Source: UBA1952 sp965200035 (GTDB lineage Bacteria > Bacteroidota > Bacteroidia > Chitinophagales > Chitinophagaceae). From it: a stretch of DNA of 64,000 nucleotides. The position numbers and the translations under genes were made by a program. The stretch's first letter is position 1. The number at the start of each line of letters is the position of its first letter. The stretch covers positions 1,488,001 to 1,552,000 of the forward strand of contig OZ241334.1 in assembly GCA_965200035.1 (NCBI GenBank), in the 5' to 3' direction. Under the pieces are notes generated by a model. It was not told the origin of the DNA, did not search any database, and saw nothing but the letters and a program-made list of their open reading frames with translations. Positions 33,327 through 41,864 of this stretch are shown here, piece by piece.

Positions 33327-34586
33327 TTATTCTTCGTACTTCTTAAAGATGATGGATGCATTGTGACCGCCAAAGCCAAAGGTATTGCTCAATGCTACCT
33401 TGATATCGCGGTGCTGCGCTGTATTCAGCGTCAGGTTCAGCCGCGGGTCAATTTCCGGATCCGGTGTGGTATGATTGATGGTCGGCGGAATGATACCATG
33501 CATAACGGCCTTAATAGACGCGATAGCCTCAATAGCTCCGGCACCACCCAAAAGGTGACCGGTCATGGATTTGGTAGAAGAGATGTTCATATTGTAAGCA
33601 TGATCACCAAACACTTTCTGGATAGCTACCAGCTCTGCTACATCACCCAATGGCGTGGATGTTCCATGCACATTGATGTATTCAATATCAGAAGGCTTCA
33701 TTCCTGCATCTTCGAGCGCATTGTTCATCACCAGTATCACGCCCAGCCCTTCCGGGTGCGGTGCGGTCAGGTGGTAGGCATCGGCGCTCATGCCGCCCCC
33801 GGCCACTTCTGCGAGGATGGTAGCACCGCGACGCTTGGCATGTTCCAGTTCCTCCAGCACCAGTGCGCAGCCACCTTCTCCCAGTACAAAGCCATCACGT
33901 TCTTTATCGAACGGACGGGAGGCGGTTTTCGGGTCGCTATTACGCTCAGAAAGCGCTTTCATAGCGTTGAAGCCACCGATGCCTGCTTCTGTAACTACAG
34001 CTTCGGAACCACCGGTTACAAAGGCATCTGCCTTACCGATACGGATATAGGTAAGCGCATCAATCAGAGCATTGGTAGAAGAGGCGCAGGCGCTTACAGT
34101 AGAAAAGTTGGGGCCGCGGAAGCCATATTTCATAGAAATATGACCTGAGGCAATGTCCAGAATGAGCTTCGGGATGAAGAAAGGATTGAACCTTGGAGTG
34201 CCATCGCCGGCGTTGAAGCCACGCATCTCCTCGATAAAGGTGATCATTCCACCAATACCGGATGCCCAGATGACGCCTACGCGGTCTTTATTAATGCCAT
34301 CTCCATTGATACCAGACTGCTCAACGGCTTCTCTGGCAGAAGCTACGGCGAGCTGAGAAAAACGGTCGAGTTTGCGGGCTTCTTTCCGGTCAAAAAAATC
34401 TTCCGGGTTAAAGCCTTTGAGCTCACAGGCAAATTTGGTCTTGAATTTCGTAACATCAAACTGCTTAATGAAATCTGCGCCCGAGACACCATTGATCAAT
34501 CCGTTCCAGTAGTCCGGAACATTATTGCCCAATGGCGTCAGGGCGCCCAGGCCGGTAATGACAACTCGTCTATACGGCAGATTCAT
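33327..34586 (-). CDS. fabF: 3-oxoacyl-[ACP] synthase II
   Basis: 419 residues. Condenses malonyl-ACP with acyl-ACP in fatty acid elongation. The Cys-His-His triad is present: Cys167 (TVSACASSTNALIDA), His307 (INVHGTSTPLGD) and His344 (STKSMTGHLLGGAGA). N-terminal RRVVITGLGALTPLGNN. 51 bp downstream of acpP and 10 bp upstream of rnc, the common acpP-fabF-rnc arrangement. Confidence 0.96.
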   Translation of the reverse strand: MNLPYRRVVITGLGALTPLGNNVPDYWNGLINGVSGADFIKQFDVTKFKTKFACELKGFNPEDFFDRKEARKLDRFSQLAVASAREAVEQSGINGDGINKDRVGVIWASGIGGMITFIEEMRGFNAGDGTPRFNPFFIPKLILDIASGHISMKYGFRGPNFSTVSACASSTNALIDALTYIRIGKADAFVTGGSEAVVTEAGIGGFNAMKALSERNSDPKTASRPFDKERDGFVLGEGGCALVLEELEHAKRRGATILAEVAGGGMSADAYHLTAPHPEGLGVILVMNNALEDAGMKPSDIEYINVHGTSTPLGDVAELVAIQKVFGDHAYNMNISSTKSMTGHLLGGAGAIEAIASIKAVMHGIIPPTINHTTPDPEIDPRLNLTLNTAQHRDIKVALSNTFGFGGHNASIIFKKYEE

Positions 34587-34637
34587 TAATACTAAGTCAA
34601 TTTTAAATTACAATAGAAAAACTTGATTGCGTAACGC

Positions 34638-34874
34638 TTACTTTACGTGCTCTTCAAGATAAGAAACAGCCTGGCCAACAGTAGTGATGGTTTCAGCCTG
34701 CTCATCAGGAATAGAAATATTGAATTCTTTTTCGAATTCCATAATCAGCTCCACAGTATCCAGTGAGTCTGCGCCGAGGTCATTAGTAAAGCTTGCTTCC
34801 GGGGCTACTTCGCTTTCATCAACGCCGAGCTTGTCAACGATGATTTTCTTTACGCGATTTGCAATTTCTGACAT
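34638..34874 (-). CDS. acpP: Acyl carrier protein
   Basis: 78 residues from the ATG at 34874 (MSEIANRVKKIIVDKLGV); ten upstream in-frame codons are not needed. Ser37 in LGADSLDTVELIM is the phosphopantetheine attachment site. It carries growing acyl chains for FabF. First gene of the minus-strand run, with a full-length promoter just upstream (34902-34931). Confidence 0.96.
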   Translation of the reverse strand: MSEIANRVKKIIVDKLGVDESEVAPEASFTNDLGADSLDTVELIMEFEKEFNISIPDEQAETITTVGQAVSYLEEHVK

Positions 34875-34901
34875 GGTTAAATGCTTTAAATTTTGTAGCG
34901 G

Positions 34902-34931
34902 CAAAAATATACTTTTCCCAATAAAGGCAAA
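34902..34931 (-). promoter_or_regulatory. Bacteroidota-type promoter of acpP-fabF-rnc
   Basis: On the minus strand, TTTG (34928-34931), 18 bases, then TATTTTTG (34902-34909), close to the TTTG-N19-TAnnTTTG consensus. The -7 box ends 27 bp before the acpP ATG. Confidence 0.65.
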
Positions 34932-35062
34932 GGGTTGGGCGAAATTTCTTTTTCAGGTTTTTTGGCTCCTGTTTATTAACGGATAAAGCATTTCAACTCC
35001 TGAATGCAACCTGCCATCCCGCAAAATTCACATCCGGCAGCAGCATAAAATAAGAGAAAGGC

Positions 35063-35070
35063 TACTTTTG
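35063..35070 (+). promoter_or_regulatory. -7 promoter box (TACTTTTG) of the E1 gene
   Basis: TACTTTTG fits TAnnTTTG; 22 bp before the ATG at 35093. No clear TTTG at -33. Confidence 0.45.
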
Positions 35071-35092
35071 CGCCCACAATCCGCCATTTTTT

Positions 35093-37078
35093 ATGATGCA
35101 GTATGATCGCACCGGCTATACAGACGAGCAGTTAGTTGATTTATATAAAGGTCTGGTAAAGCCCCGAATGATCGAGGAGAAGATGCTGGTGCTGCTGCGC
35201 CAGGGCCGTATATCCAAATGGTTTTCAGGCATCGGACAGGAAGCGATTGCCGTTGGCGCTACCATGGCGCTCGATCAGGACGAGTACATTATGCCTATGC
35301 ACCGTAACCTCGGTGTATTTACAGCGCGCAATATGCCATTCGATAAGCTGTTCATGCAATGGCAGGGCAGTCAGAGTGGCTACTCAAAAGGCCGCGAGCG
35401 CAGCTTTCACTTTGGCGTCAATGAATACCATATATGCGGGATGATCTCTCATCTTGGCCCACAACTGGCGATTGCAGATGGCGTGGCGCTGGCGCATAAA
35501 TTGCGCAAAGAGCAAAAAGTATCTCTTGCTTTTTCAGGCGATGGGGCTACCAGTGAAGGTGACTTTCATGAAGCGCTCAATGTGGCTGCGGTGTGGGAGT
35601 TGCCGGTCATTTTCCTCATCGAGAACAATGGCTATGGATTAAGCACGCCGAGCAAAGAGCAGTTTCTGGTAGAGCACCTTTCCGTAAGAGCCAATGGCTA
35701 TGGTATGAAAGGCCTCACGATTGATGGCAATAATATCCTGGATGTGTACCGCAATATCACCGCAGCCCGCGAATATTGCATCCGCGAGCAAAAGCCGATC
35801 CTGATCGAGTGCATGACCTTCCGGATGCGCGGACATGAAGAAGCAAGCGGTGTGAAATATGTGCCTAAAGAATTGTTTGAGCTGTGGGGAAAGAAAGATC
35901 CGGTCAGTAATTTTGAAGCTTATCTGTTACAGGAAAAAATACTGAAGCAGGAAGATATAGATACGCTCAGAGCAGGCATTCAGCAGGAAATAGAAGATGG
36001 CCTTGCCACTGGTTTTGCAGCACCGCCAATCGTGGTTGATACCGCTGCTGAAGTGGCCGATGTATATGCTCCTGTACCAGCCGATGCCATGAAGCCTGCG
36101 ACCAACAGTGCGTCTTCTGAAAAGAAGTTTATCCAGGCCATTCAGGATGGTCTGCGCCAGAGCATGGAGCGCTACGATAATCTGGTGCTGATGGGGCAGG
36201 ATATTGCAGAATACGGAGGCGCCTTTAAGGTAACGGAAGGTTTTACAGAGCGCTTCGGAAAAGAACGTGTGCGTAATACCCCGCTTTGCGAAAGCGCCAT
36301 TGTAGGCTCAGCATTGGGCCTTTCCATTAAAGGCTTTAAGAGCATGATGGAGATGCAGTTTGCAGATTTTGCAACGGTGGGCTTTAATCAGATCATCAAT
36401 AACCTGGCTAAGATTCATTACCGCTGGGGGCAGAATGCTGATGTAGTGATCCGGATGCCTACCGGCGGCGGCGTAGGTGCGGGTCCATTCCACTCGCAAA
36501 GCAATGAAGCCTGGTTTGTGAAGACGCCGGGGTTAAAAGTTATTTATCCATCCACGCCGGAAGATGCAAAAGGCTTGATGTGTGCCGCAATCGCTGATCC
36601 GAATCCGGTTATGTTCTTCGAGCATAAAGCATTGTACAGAAGCATCAGCGGTCAGGTGCCCGATGAATATTATACCATCGAAATCGGTAAGGCGCGCCAG
36701 GTACAGCAAGGCGATGATATTGCTATCATTACTTATGGCGCCGGTGTACATTGGGCCGCCGATTATGCTGCTGCGCATCCCGACATTTCTTTTGACATTC
36801 TGGATCTGCGCACGTTGCTGCCGCTGGATTATGAAGCGATCAAGGCAGCCGTTCAGCGCACCGGGAAGGTGCTGCTCTTGCATGAGGATACGTTGATTGC
36901 CGGAATCGGCGGTGAGATCGCAGCATGGATATCCGAGCATTGCTTTGAATATCTGGATGCACCAATTATGCGTTGTGCCAGCCTGGACACACCAGTACCT
37001 TTTGCGATAGAGCTTGAGCAAAACTTTATGGCCAAAAGCCGCTTGGATGAGGCCGTACAAAAGCTCATGCAATACTAA
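35093..37078 (+). CDS. 2-oxoacid dehydrogenase E1, alpha and beta fused
   Basis: 661 residues: E1-alpha (1-~325) and E1-beta (~345-661) in one chain. The alpha part has the ThDP motif GDGATSEGDFHEALNVAAVW...ENNGYGLSTP and RMRGHEEASG. The beta part has MGQDIAEYGGAFKVTEG, NTPLCESAIVGSALGLSIKG, MPTGGGVGAGPFHSQSNEAW and LRTLLPLDYEAI. Together they decarboxylate a 2-oxoacid and load lipoyl-E2. The fused form occurs in Bacteroidota and is usually called branched-chain (2-oxoisovalerate) E1, although pyruvate cannot be excluded. E2 and E3 are not nearby. Confidence 0.9.
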   Translation: MMQYDRTGYTDEQLVDLYKGLVKPRMIEEKMLVLLRQGRISKWFSGIGQEAIAVGATMALDQDEYIMPMHRNLGVFTARNMPFDKLFMQWQGSQSGYSKGRERSFHFGVNEYHICGMISHLGPQLAIADGVALAHKLRKEQKVSLAFSGDGATSEGDFHEALNVAAVWELPVIFLIENNGYGLSTPSKEQFLVEHLSVRANGYGMKGLTIDGNNILDVYRNITAAREYCIREQKPILIECMTFRMRGHEEASGVKYVPKELFELWGKKDPVSNFEAYLLQEKILKQEDIDTLRAGIQQEIEDGLATGFAAPPIVVDTAAEVADVYAPVPADAMKPATNSASSEKKFIQAIQDGLRQSMERYDNLVLMGQDIAEYGGAFKVTEGFTERFGKERVRNTPLCESAIVGSALGLSIKGFKSMMEMQFADFATVGFNQIINNLAKIHYRWGQNADVVIRMPTGGGVGAGPFHSQSNEAWFVKTPGLKVIYPSTPEDAKGLMCAAIADPNPVMFFEHKALYRSISGQVPDEYYTIEIGKARQVQQGDDIAIITYGAGVHWAADYAAAHPDISFDILDLRTLLPLDYEAIKAAVQRTGKVLLLHEDTLIAGIGGEIAAWISEHCFEYLDAPIMRCASLDTPVPFAIELEQNFMAKSRLDEAVQKLMQY

Positions 37079-37131
37079 AAAAACAAGTCCTTCCTTATAC
37101 TTTTTATCTTAGCTGAACTAAATCGCCTGTT

Positions 37132-37983
37132 GTGAATTACCGTGCTTTGAATATTCGTTTTGCAGTGCCGTGCGCTCTGCTTTTGCTCGCTTCGTGCACC
37201 AATACGTCCAATAAGAATCATGGTCCCATTGTACTGAATGATTCAGCCACGATCGTTACGGAAACCGACCCCGATAAACTGGTAGATCAGGTTCCGGACC
37301 TCAGGCCCGCTTCTGATGAAGAACAAACGGCTACTACGGGTGAGCAGCCAAAAGATACGGCGCAGACAGCACCGGCAGAGACACCGAAACCGGCAGAAAA
37401 TGAACCAGCAGCAGCGACTCCTGCACCGGGCAATGGACTAAGCATTCCTTTTAAAGAGGTAACTGTTTTCATTCCGAACATTATCACGAAAAGCTTTGGC
37501 AATAAAAATCTGCAAAACGCACACAGCGTTACTTATGAGCTGCAGCACGGCGAGCTGGCAGGTAATAATCTGCGCATATTGAGCGGCACGGTCCAGAAGA
37601 TTACACAGCGCTACCAGACAATTGTTGCCTTAAAAGATGGCAATGATGTATTGCCCTTAGAGTCGCTCGGTACCTATTCTTCTGAATGGGAAACGTTGCG
37701 CGGCAATGGCAGCAGCTTTCAGCTTTCAGGGCTGGACGAAGGTCAACTGAAGGCTTCCAATGCCGCGCCGGCAGCTATCCGTAATGCCGTACAGCAGGCC
37801 GGGCGCAGAATGCGCATGAACCGCAATGAGCTTGCTGACTGGCAGGATTTTGCCCGGAAAGTACGGTCAACGGATCAGCCACCGGCTATGGTAATGCTGC
37901 GCAGTGTATCGTGGCGCATAGAAGGCAAGGATGCCAAAGGAAAGTCTTTTAATAAAGAAGTGCGCATGGATATGCCACGTTAA
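37132..37983 (+). CDS. Hypothetical lipoprotein with Pro/Ala/Thr-rich linker
   Basis: 283 residues from a GTG start; MNYRALNIRFAVPCALLLLASC has lipobox LASC. Residues ~60-100 are a low-complexity spacer rich in Glu, Thr, Ala and Pro, which would hold the domain away from the membrane. The C-terminal domain (FKEVTVFIPNIITKSFGNKN ... SVSWRIEGKDAKGKSFNKEV) is not one I recognise. 53 bp after the E1 gene on the same strand and closed by a strong terminator, so read-through from the E1 promoter is possible. Confidence 0.72.
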   Translation: MNYRALNIRFAVPCALLLLASCTNTSNKNHGPIVLNDSATIVTETDPDKLVDQVPDLRPASDEEQTATTGEQPKDTAQTAPAETPKPAENEPAAATPAPGNGLSIPFKEVTVFIPNIITKSFGNKNLQNAHSVTYELQHGELAGNNLRILSGTVQKITQRYQTIVALKDGNDVLPLESLGTYSSEWETLRGNGSSFQLSGLDEGQLKASNAAPAAIRNAVQQAGRRMRMNRNELADWQDFARKVRSTDQPPAMVMLRSVSWRIEGKDAKGKSFNKEVRMDMPR

Positions 37984-38007
37984 GTTGACATAAAACTATG
38001 CATAAAG

Positions 38008-38043
38008 AAGCGGCCGGAATTCACTATCCCGGCCGCTTTTCTT
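38008..38043 (+). terminator. Terminator of the 37132 lipoprotein gene
   Basis: Stem AGCGGCCGG/CCGGCCGCT (38009-38017 with 38029-38037) followed by TTTTCTT. Confidence 0.88.
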
Positions 38044-38060
38044 ATAATATCTACACTTGA

Positions 38061-38477
38061 TTAATCCACTGTTGCAATACACTTCAGCTCAATAGCGATC
38101 GGTGTTGGAAGCGCGTTGATGGCACAGGTAGTGCGGCATGGCTGACTGTCTTGAAAATATTCTGCCCATATCTTATTATAGGTCTGAAAGTCGCGCTTCA
38201 TATCTACGAGAAAAACAGTTACATCTACCAGCTTATCCCAGCTGCTGCCGCTTTCTTCCAGCACAATTTTTACGTTCTCAAATACGCTGTGGCATTGCGC
38301 CGCAAAATCAAACTCAAGGAAGTTGCCGTTCTTATCCAGCTTCAGGCCGGGTATCTCATCCGTGCCGGGCTTGCGTGGGCCAATGCCGGAGAGAAAGAGC
38401 AGATTACCCACTCTTTTAGAATGCGGATAGAGGCCTACGGGGGCCGGTGCTTTGTTGGTGGAGGTTGTTGATTGCAT
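38061..38477 (-). CDS. RidA-family deaminase, 2-aminomuconate-deaminase-like
   Basis: 138 residues. YjgF/RidA fold: APAPVGLYPHSKRVGNLLFL, LSGIGPRKPG, VFLVDMKRDFQTYNKIWAEYF and the substrate-binding Arg in QPCRTTCAI. The IGPRKPGTDEIPG insertion differs from the canonical RidA at 41437 and resembles the 2-aminomuconate deaminase branch. That fits its neighbour, a muconic-semialdehyde-type dehydrogenase 480 bp upstream, the two being separated by a degraded GxxExxY insertion. Substrate assignment is inferred. Confidence 0.8.
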   Translation of the reverse strand: MQSTTSTNKAPAPVGLYPHSKRVGNLLFLSGIGPRKPGTDEIPGLKLDKNGNFLEFDFAAQCHSVFENVKIVLEESGSSWDKLVDVTVFLVDMKRDFQTYNKIWAEYFQDSQPCRTTCAINALPTPIAIELKCIATVD

Positions 38478-38502
38478 AAACCGTCAGAACTAAGATTTTG
38501 GT

Positions 38503-38958
38503 AGGATTTATCAGATTCCAGGATGTTTGCATCCTTTGTTTTATTGTAATTTTTGTTGAGCAATTTTGAAGGTCAGACTTGAGCCTCCAAAATTAATCAG
38601 CAATCCACTCCTTATTTTAAAAGCTTCAAGATAATTAATGGCTTGTGCAAAATAAACTGGCTCCAGCGACAACGTAGCTTTTAACTCTACTGATATACAA
38701 CCTTCTACATAAAAATCCTCCCGGCGTATGCCTACCTGCTGGTTTTTATAAAAATATTCGCATTTCCATTTCTCTAAAGAAATTCAGTCCTTCATCTTCC
38801 ATTTCAATAGCTAATGAACGCTGACAAATCACTTCCTGAAATCCGTTACCGAGCGCTGAAGGAACGTTCATGGCACAGCCAATAATTCGCTGGGTAATAT
38901 CTTCATACTCCATAGACAACTGTAAATCTTATAGATCACTAAAACCCTGATAAATCCT
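38503..38958. repeat. GxxExxY gene cassette bounded by 12-bp inverted repeats
   Basis: AGGATTTATCAG at 38503-38514 is perfectly inverted at 38947-38958 (CTGATAAATCCT). Between them lies only a GxxExxY pseudogene. The right repeat stops 2 bp from the ALDH stop codon, so the cassette seems to have landed between two genes that otherwise belong together. Confidence 0.6.
38541..38913 (-). pseudogene. GxxExxY protein, frameshifted
   Basis: The ATG at 38913 starts MEYEDITQRIIGCAMNVPSA, then LGNGFQEVICQRSLAIEM and GLNFFREMEM, and then hits a stop (RIFL*). The remaining family sequence continues in another frame: YFYKNQQVGIRREDFYVEGC, ISVELKATLSLEPVYFAQAI and NYLEAFKIRSGLLINFGGSS, ending at TAA 38541. 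The name-giving motif GxxExxY appears as GNGFQEVIC, with Cys for Tyr. GxxExxY proteins (TIGR04256) are widespread, poorly understood PD-(D/E)XK-like proteins. Single-base damage makes this copy inactive. Confidence 0.85.
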
Positions 38959-38960
38959 GT

Positions 38961-40418
38961 TTAAAGCTCTATACACACATTCTTAGGTTCTGTAAAAAAG
39001 CGCAGCGCATCCCAGCCGCCTTCACGTCCGACACCGGAATTTTTGAAGCCGCCGAATGGCGTGCGCAGATCGCGCAGGAGCCAGCAGTTGACCCAAATAA
39101 TGCCACTATGCACCTTCGCCGCCACACGATGTGCGCGGCTCACATTCTGCGTCCAGATAGTGGCGGAAAGGCCGTAATCAGAGGTATTGGCAAGCTGCAG
39201 GGCTTCGTCTTCTGTTTTGAATGATTGCAGGGTTACTACCGGGCCAAAAATCTCATCCATATTGGTACGGCAATGCTCATTCAACCCTTCAAAGATGGTG
39301 GGCTCAATGAACAGACCATTGGTGCAGCGCCCTTCAGGTTTCACTACATTGCCACCGAGCAATAGCCTGCCGCCTTCCTCTTTTGCCTGAGCTATCATGC
39401 TCATTACTTTATCGAAATGCATCTGGCTCACTACCGCGCCCTGTTTGCTGTGCTCATCCAGCGGATCGCCTACAGTTAGCTTTTTAGCACGCTCTATGAA
39501 TTCTGCTTTGAATTGTTCATAAATGCTTTCTTCTATCAGAATGCGGCTGCCGCAAAGGCATATCTGCCCCTGATTGGCGAAAGATGATTGCAGGGTGGTG
39601 CGCATCATTTTTTCCCAGTCGCAATCGGCGAAGATGATGTTGGGATTTTTACCCCCCAGCTCCAGAGATATTTTTTTGAACATCGGTGCTGCGGTAGCCG
39701 CAATTTCTTTACCGGCGCGGGTGCTGCCTGTAAACGATATGGCTTTGATCTCAGGATGCGCTACGATGGCGGAGCCGCAATTAGGACCATTACCATGTAT
39801 GATATTCAGCACACCATCGGGCAGACCAGCTTCCTTACAGATTATACTAAGCAGATAAGCAGTCATAGGCGTTACCTCGCTTGGCTTGGCCACTACACAA
39901 TTGCCGGCAGCCAGCGCCGGTGCGATCTTCCATGTAAAAAGATAAAGCGGCAGGTTCCAGGGAGAGATGCAGCCCACAACCCCAATCGGTTGGCGAAGTG
40001 TGTAATTGATGGCTTTGTCTTCCATACTATGGCTCTCCGTGCTGGTATGCATAATGCCGGTAGCAAAGAAGCGAAAGTTGCTCGAAGCACGGGGAATATC
40101 TACTCTTTTAGAAAGGGATAGTGGTTTGCCGTTATCATTGGTTTCAGCCAGCGCCAGCGCATCCAGATTCTGATTGATCAGCTCTGCAATTTTGTTGAGG
40201 ATTTTGAACCGCTCTTCCGCAGGTGTGGTGCTCCATGCAGGAAATGCTTCTTTTGCGGCAGCTACCGCTGCATCAACGTCTGCCCTGGTACTATCCGGTG
40301 TCTTGCTGTAAACAGTGCCTGTAGCGGGATTGACATTGTCCAGATAATTGCCTGAGGAAGGCGCCTGAAAGTTGCCGCCTATATAGTTCTGAATAGCTGC
40401 TGGTGCTTCGAGATTCAT
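38961..40418 (-). CDS. Aldehyde dehydrogenase, 2-amino/hydroxymuconic semialdehyde type
   Basis: 485 residues from the ATG at 40418 (MNLEAPAAIQNYIGGNF); an earlier ATG at 40466 is unlikely because the promoter box lies between them. NAD-dependent ALDH: catalytic Cys in SFANQGQICLCGSRI, general-base Glu in LELGGKNPN, GFTGST-type loop ISFTGSTRAGKE. The signature NCWLLRDLRTPFGGFKNSGVGREGG is typical of the 2-hydroxymuconate/2-aminomuconate 6-semialdehyde dehydrogenase branch. It would act after ring cleavage of 3-hydroxyanthranilate in kynurenine breakdown, consistent with the RidA-type gene downstream and kmo at 63195. Confidence 0.88.
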   Translation of the reverse strand: MNLEAPAAIQNYIGGNFQAPSSGNYLDNVNPATGTVYSKTPDSTRADVDAAVAAAKEAFPAWSTTPAEERFKILNKIAELINQNLDALALAETNDNGKPLSLSKRVDIPRASSNFRFFATGIMHTSTESHSMEDKAINYTLRQPIGVVGCISPWNLPLYLFTWKIAPALAAGNCVVAKPSEVTPMTAYLLSIICKEAGLPDGVLNIIHGNGPNCGSAIVAHPEIKAISFTGSTRAGKEIAATAAPMFKKISLELGGKNPNIIFADCDWEKMMRTTLQSSFANQGQICLCGSRILIEESIYEQFKAEFIERAKKLTVGDPLDEHSKQGAVVSQMHFDKVMSMIAQAKEEGGRLLLGGNVVKPEGRCTNGLFIEPTIFEGLNEHCRTNMDEIFGPVVTLQSFKTEDEALQLANTSDYGLSATIWTQNVSRAHRVAAKVHSGIIWVNCWLLRDLRTPFGGFKNSGVGREGGWDALRFFTEPKNVCIEL

Positions 40419-40422
40419 AGGG

Positions 40423-40430
40423 CAAAAGTA
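40423..40430 (-). promoter_or_regulatory. -7 promoter box (TACTTTTG) of the ALDH
   Basis: Minus-strand TACTTTTG ends only 4 bp before the ATG at 40418, so transcription would begin at or next to the start codon (leaderless mRNA). Confidence 0.45.
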
Positions 40431-40501
40431 CGGTTTGCAGCCTATTGCTTTTATAGCCTGGTACAATTGATCTTAATGCATTCACCTTCTGAAACCCGTA
40501 A

Positions 40502-41407
40502 TCACCGGGGTACGATCAGTGTATAAAAAGTGGAGCCGTAGCCGGCCCAGATGCCCAGCGCGCCGTTGCTGATATTGCTCTGCACATTGATCGGGGAAGA
40601 GAACGGATTGCCTATGGTTCCCAATGAATACTCATAGGTATTGTAAAAGTTAAACACCTGCCGGTCAATGGCACTCCATTTAAGCAGCACGGTATCTCCG
40701 GCAAATACATAGCCGGTACTATCTGTAATACCTGCGTTGCGGTCGAAGCCGGCGAGAATGGGCAGGAGCGCATTCCGGGCTCCATTCACTATCTGGTCAT
40801 CGTACACCGAGTTATAGCCCGGGTACATTGGCTCATGGTTCCTTTGGGTAAAATACCGGACGCAATTGCCGGGCGTATCCGGATCAGAATAATAGATGTT
40901 CAGCAGGCGCGCAGTGGGTGCCTTTTCGGGTGGAGTGGCCGGCGCTATGGCCACCATGGAATCAATCGGCTTACAGTTCGGGATCTTGGTGGTGCTTTCG
41001 TACGTTTTCCCATCTGCAGTGATGGTGAGCTTATAATATTTTTCTACCTGACCTACGAAGCTGAGCGAGCCGGGCACCGACGTATCAATGGTATAAAAGT
41101 AGAAGCGATGCACGCCGCCGGTATCTATATTGTACTCCCGGAGTGTAACCTGTCTGCTGCCGTCGCTGACGGTTATCTGCGCGTTATGCACAAAGCTTTT
41201 CTCCAAAGTTGCGAGATCTATCTTTTCAAAATATCCGATGGAATGAGTAAGCAGCAGCACCGGCGGCTTGTCTGTTTCTATATAGCCATTCACCACTAAT
41301 TGTGCCTCTCCCGTGCTCAGGTTGATCTTCACGTCTTTCTCACAGCCTATAACGAATAGGGTAAAAGCGAGCAGGAACAAATAATATATTCTGGCGCCTC
41401 GAAGCAT
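40502..41407 (-). CDS. DUF4249 lipoprotein
   Basis: 301 residues. Lipoprotein signal MLRGARIYYLFLLAFTLFVIGC (lipobox VIGC). DUF4249 features: LVVNGYIETDKPPVLLLTHS, KYYKLTITADGKTYESTTKIP and SDPDTPGNCVRYF. The family is Bacteroidota-specific and usually follows a TonB-dependent receptor; no receptor is present here, so this copy is orphaned. 29 bp downstream of ridA on the same strand, so probably co-transcribed. Confidence 0.83.
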   Translation of the reverse strand: MLRGARIYYLFLLAFTLFVIGCEKDVKINLSTGEAQLVVNGYIETDKPPVLLLTHSIGYFEKIDLATLEKSFVHNAQITVSDGSRQVTLREYNIDTGGVHRFYFYTIDTSVPGSLSFVGQVEKYYKLTITADGKTYESTTKIPNCKPIDSMVAIAPATPPEKAPTARLLNIYYSDPDTPGNCVRYFTQRNHEPMYPGYNSVYDDQIVNGARNALLPILAGFDRNAGITDSTGYVFAGDTVLLKWSAIDRQVFNFYNTYEYSLGTIGNPFSSPINVQSNISNGALGIWAGYGSTFYTLIVPR

Positions 41408-41436
41408 GGATACATATTTTAGGAAAGAAGAAACTT

Positions 41437-41817
41437 CTAACCGGCCGCGATCATTGAGATCTCAACATTTACACCGCGCGGCAAACCAGATACCTGTACA
41501 GTTTCCCGTGCCGGAAAATTATCCATAAAATAGGTAGCATATACTTCATTCACATTCGCAAACTGACCCATATCCATCAGAAAAATAGAGGTCTTCACCA
41601 CGTTGGAAAAATCCATTCCGGCTTCTTTTAGAATGGCTTGCAGGTTGTTCATCACTTTGATTGTCTCCGTTTTCACATCGCCCTGGTACAGGGTACCGTC
41701 TGCAGGGTCCAGCGCTATCTGACCAGAGATAAACAGAAATCCACCTGCTTTTACTGCCTGATTGTAAGGCCCGATCGGTGCCGGAGCGCTTGCGGTCTGG
41801 ATGATTTGCTTTTCCAT
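41437..41817 (-). CDS. ridA: RidA (2-iminobutanoate/2-iminopropanoate deaminase)
   Basis: 126 residues from the ATG at 41817; 14 extra in-frame codons upstream are excluded by the promoter box at 41825. It hydrolyses reactive enamines and imines from PLP enzymes. Canonical features: ASAPAPIGPYNQAVKAGGFLFISGQI, LKEAGMDFSNVVKTSIFL and PARETVQVSGLP with the substrate-binding Arg. Divergent from tsaB. Confidence 0.92.
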   Translation of the reverse strand: MEKQIIQTASAPAPIGPYNQAVKAGGFLFISGQIALDPADGTLYQGDVKTETIKVMNNLQAILKEAGMDFSNVVKTSIFLMDMGQFANVNEVYATYFMDNFPARETVQVSGLPRGVNVEISMIAAG

Positions 41818-41824
41818 AGGAAGA

Positions 41825-41832
41825 CAAATGTA
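41825..41832 (-). promoter_or_regulatory. -7 promoter box (TACATTTG) of ridA
   Basis: Minus-strand TACATTTG ends 7 bp before the ridA ATG. Back to back with the tsaB box at 41842, giving a compact divergent promoter with nearly leaderless transcripts both ways. Confidence 0.5.
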
Positions 41833-41841
41833 AGCATCATG

Positions 41842-41849
41842 TACTTTTG
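41842..41849 (+). promoter_or_regulatory. -7 promoter box (TACTTTTG) of tsaB
   Basis: Plus-strand TACTTTTG, 15 bp before the ATG at 41865 (12 bp before that at 41862). Confidence 0.5.
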
Positions 41850-41864
41850 CTTTGCTCAATAATG

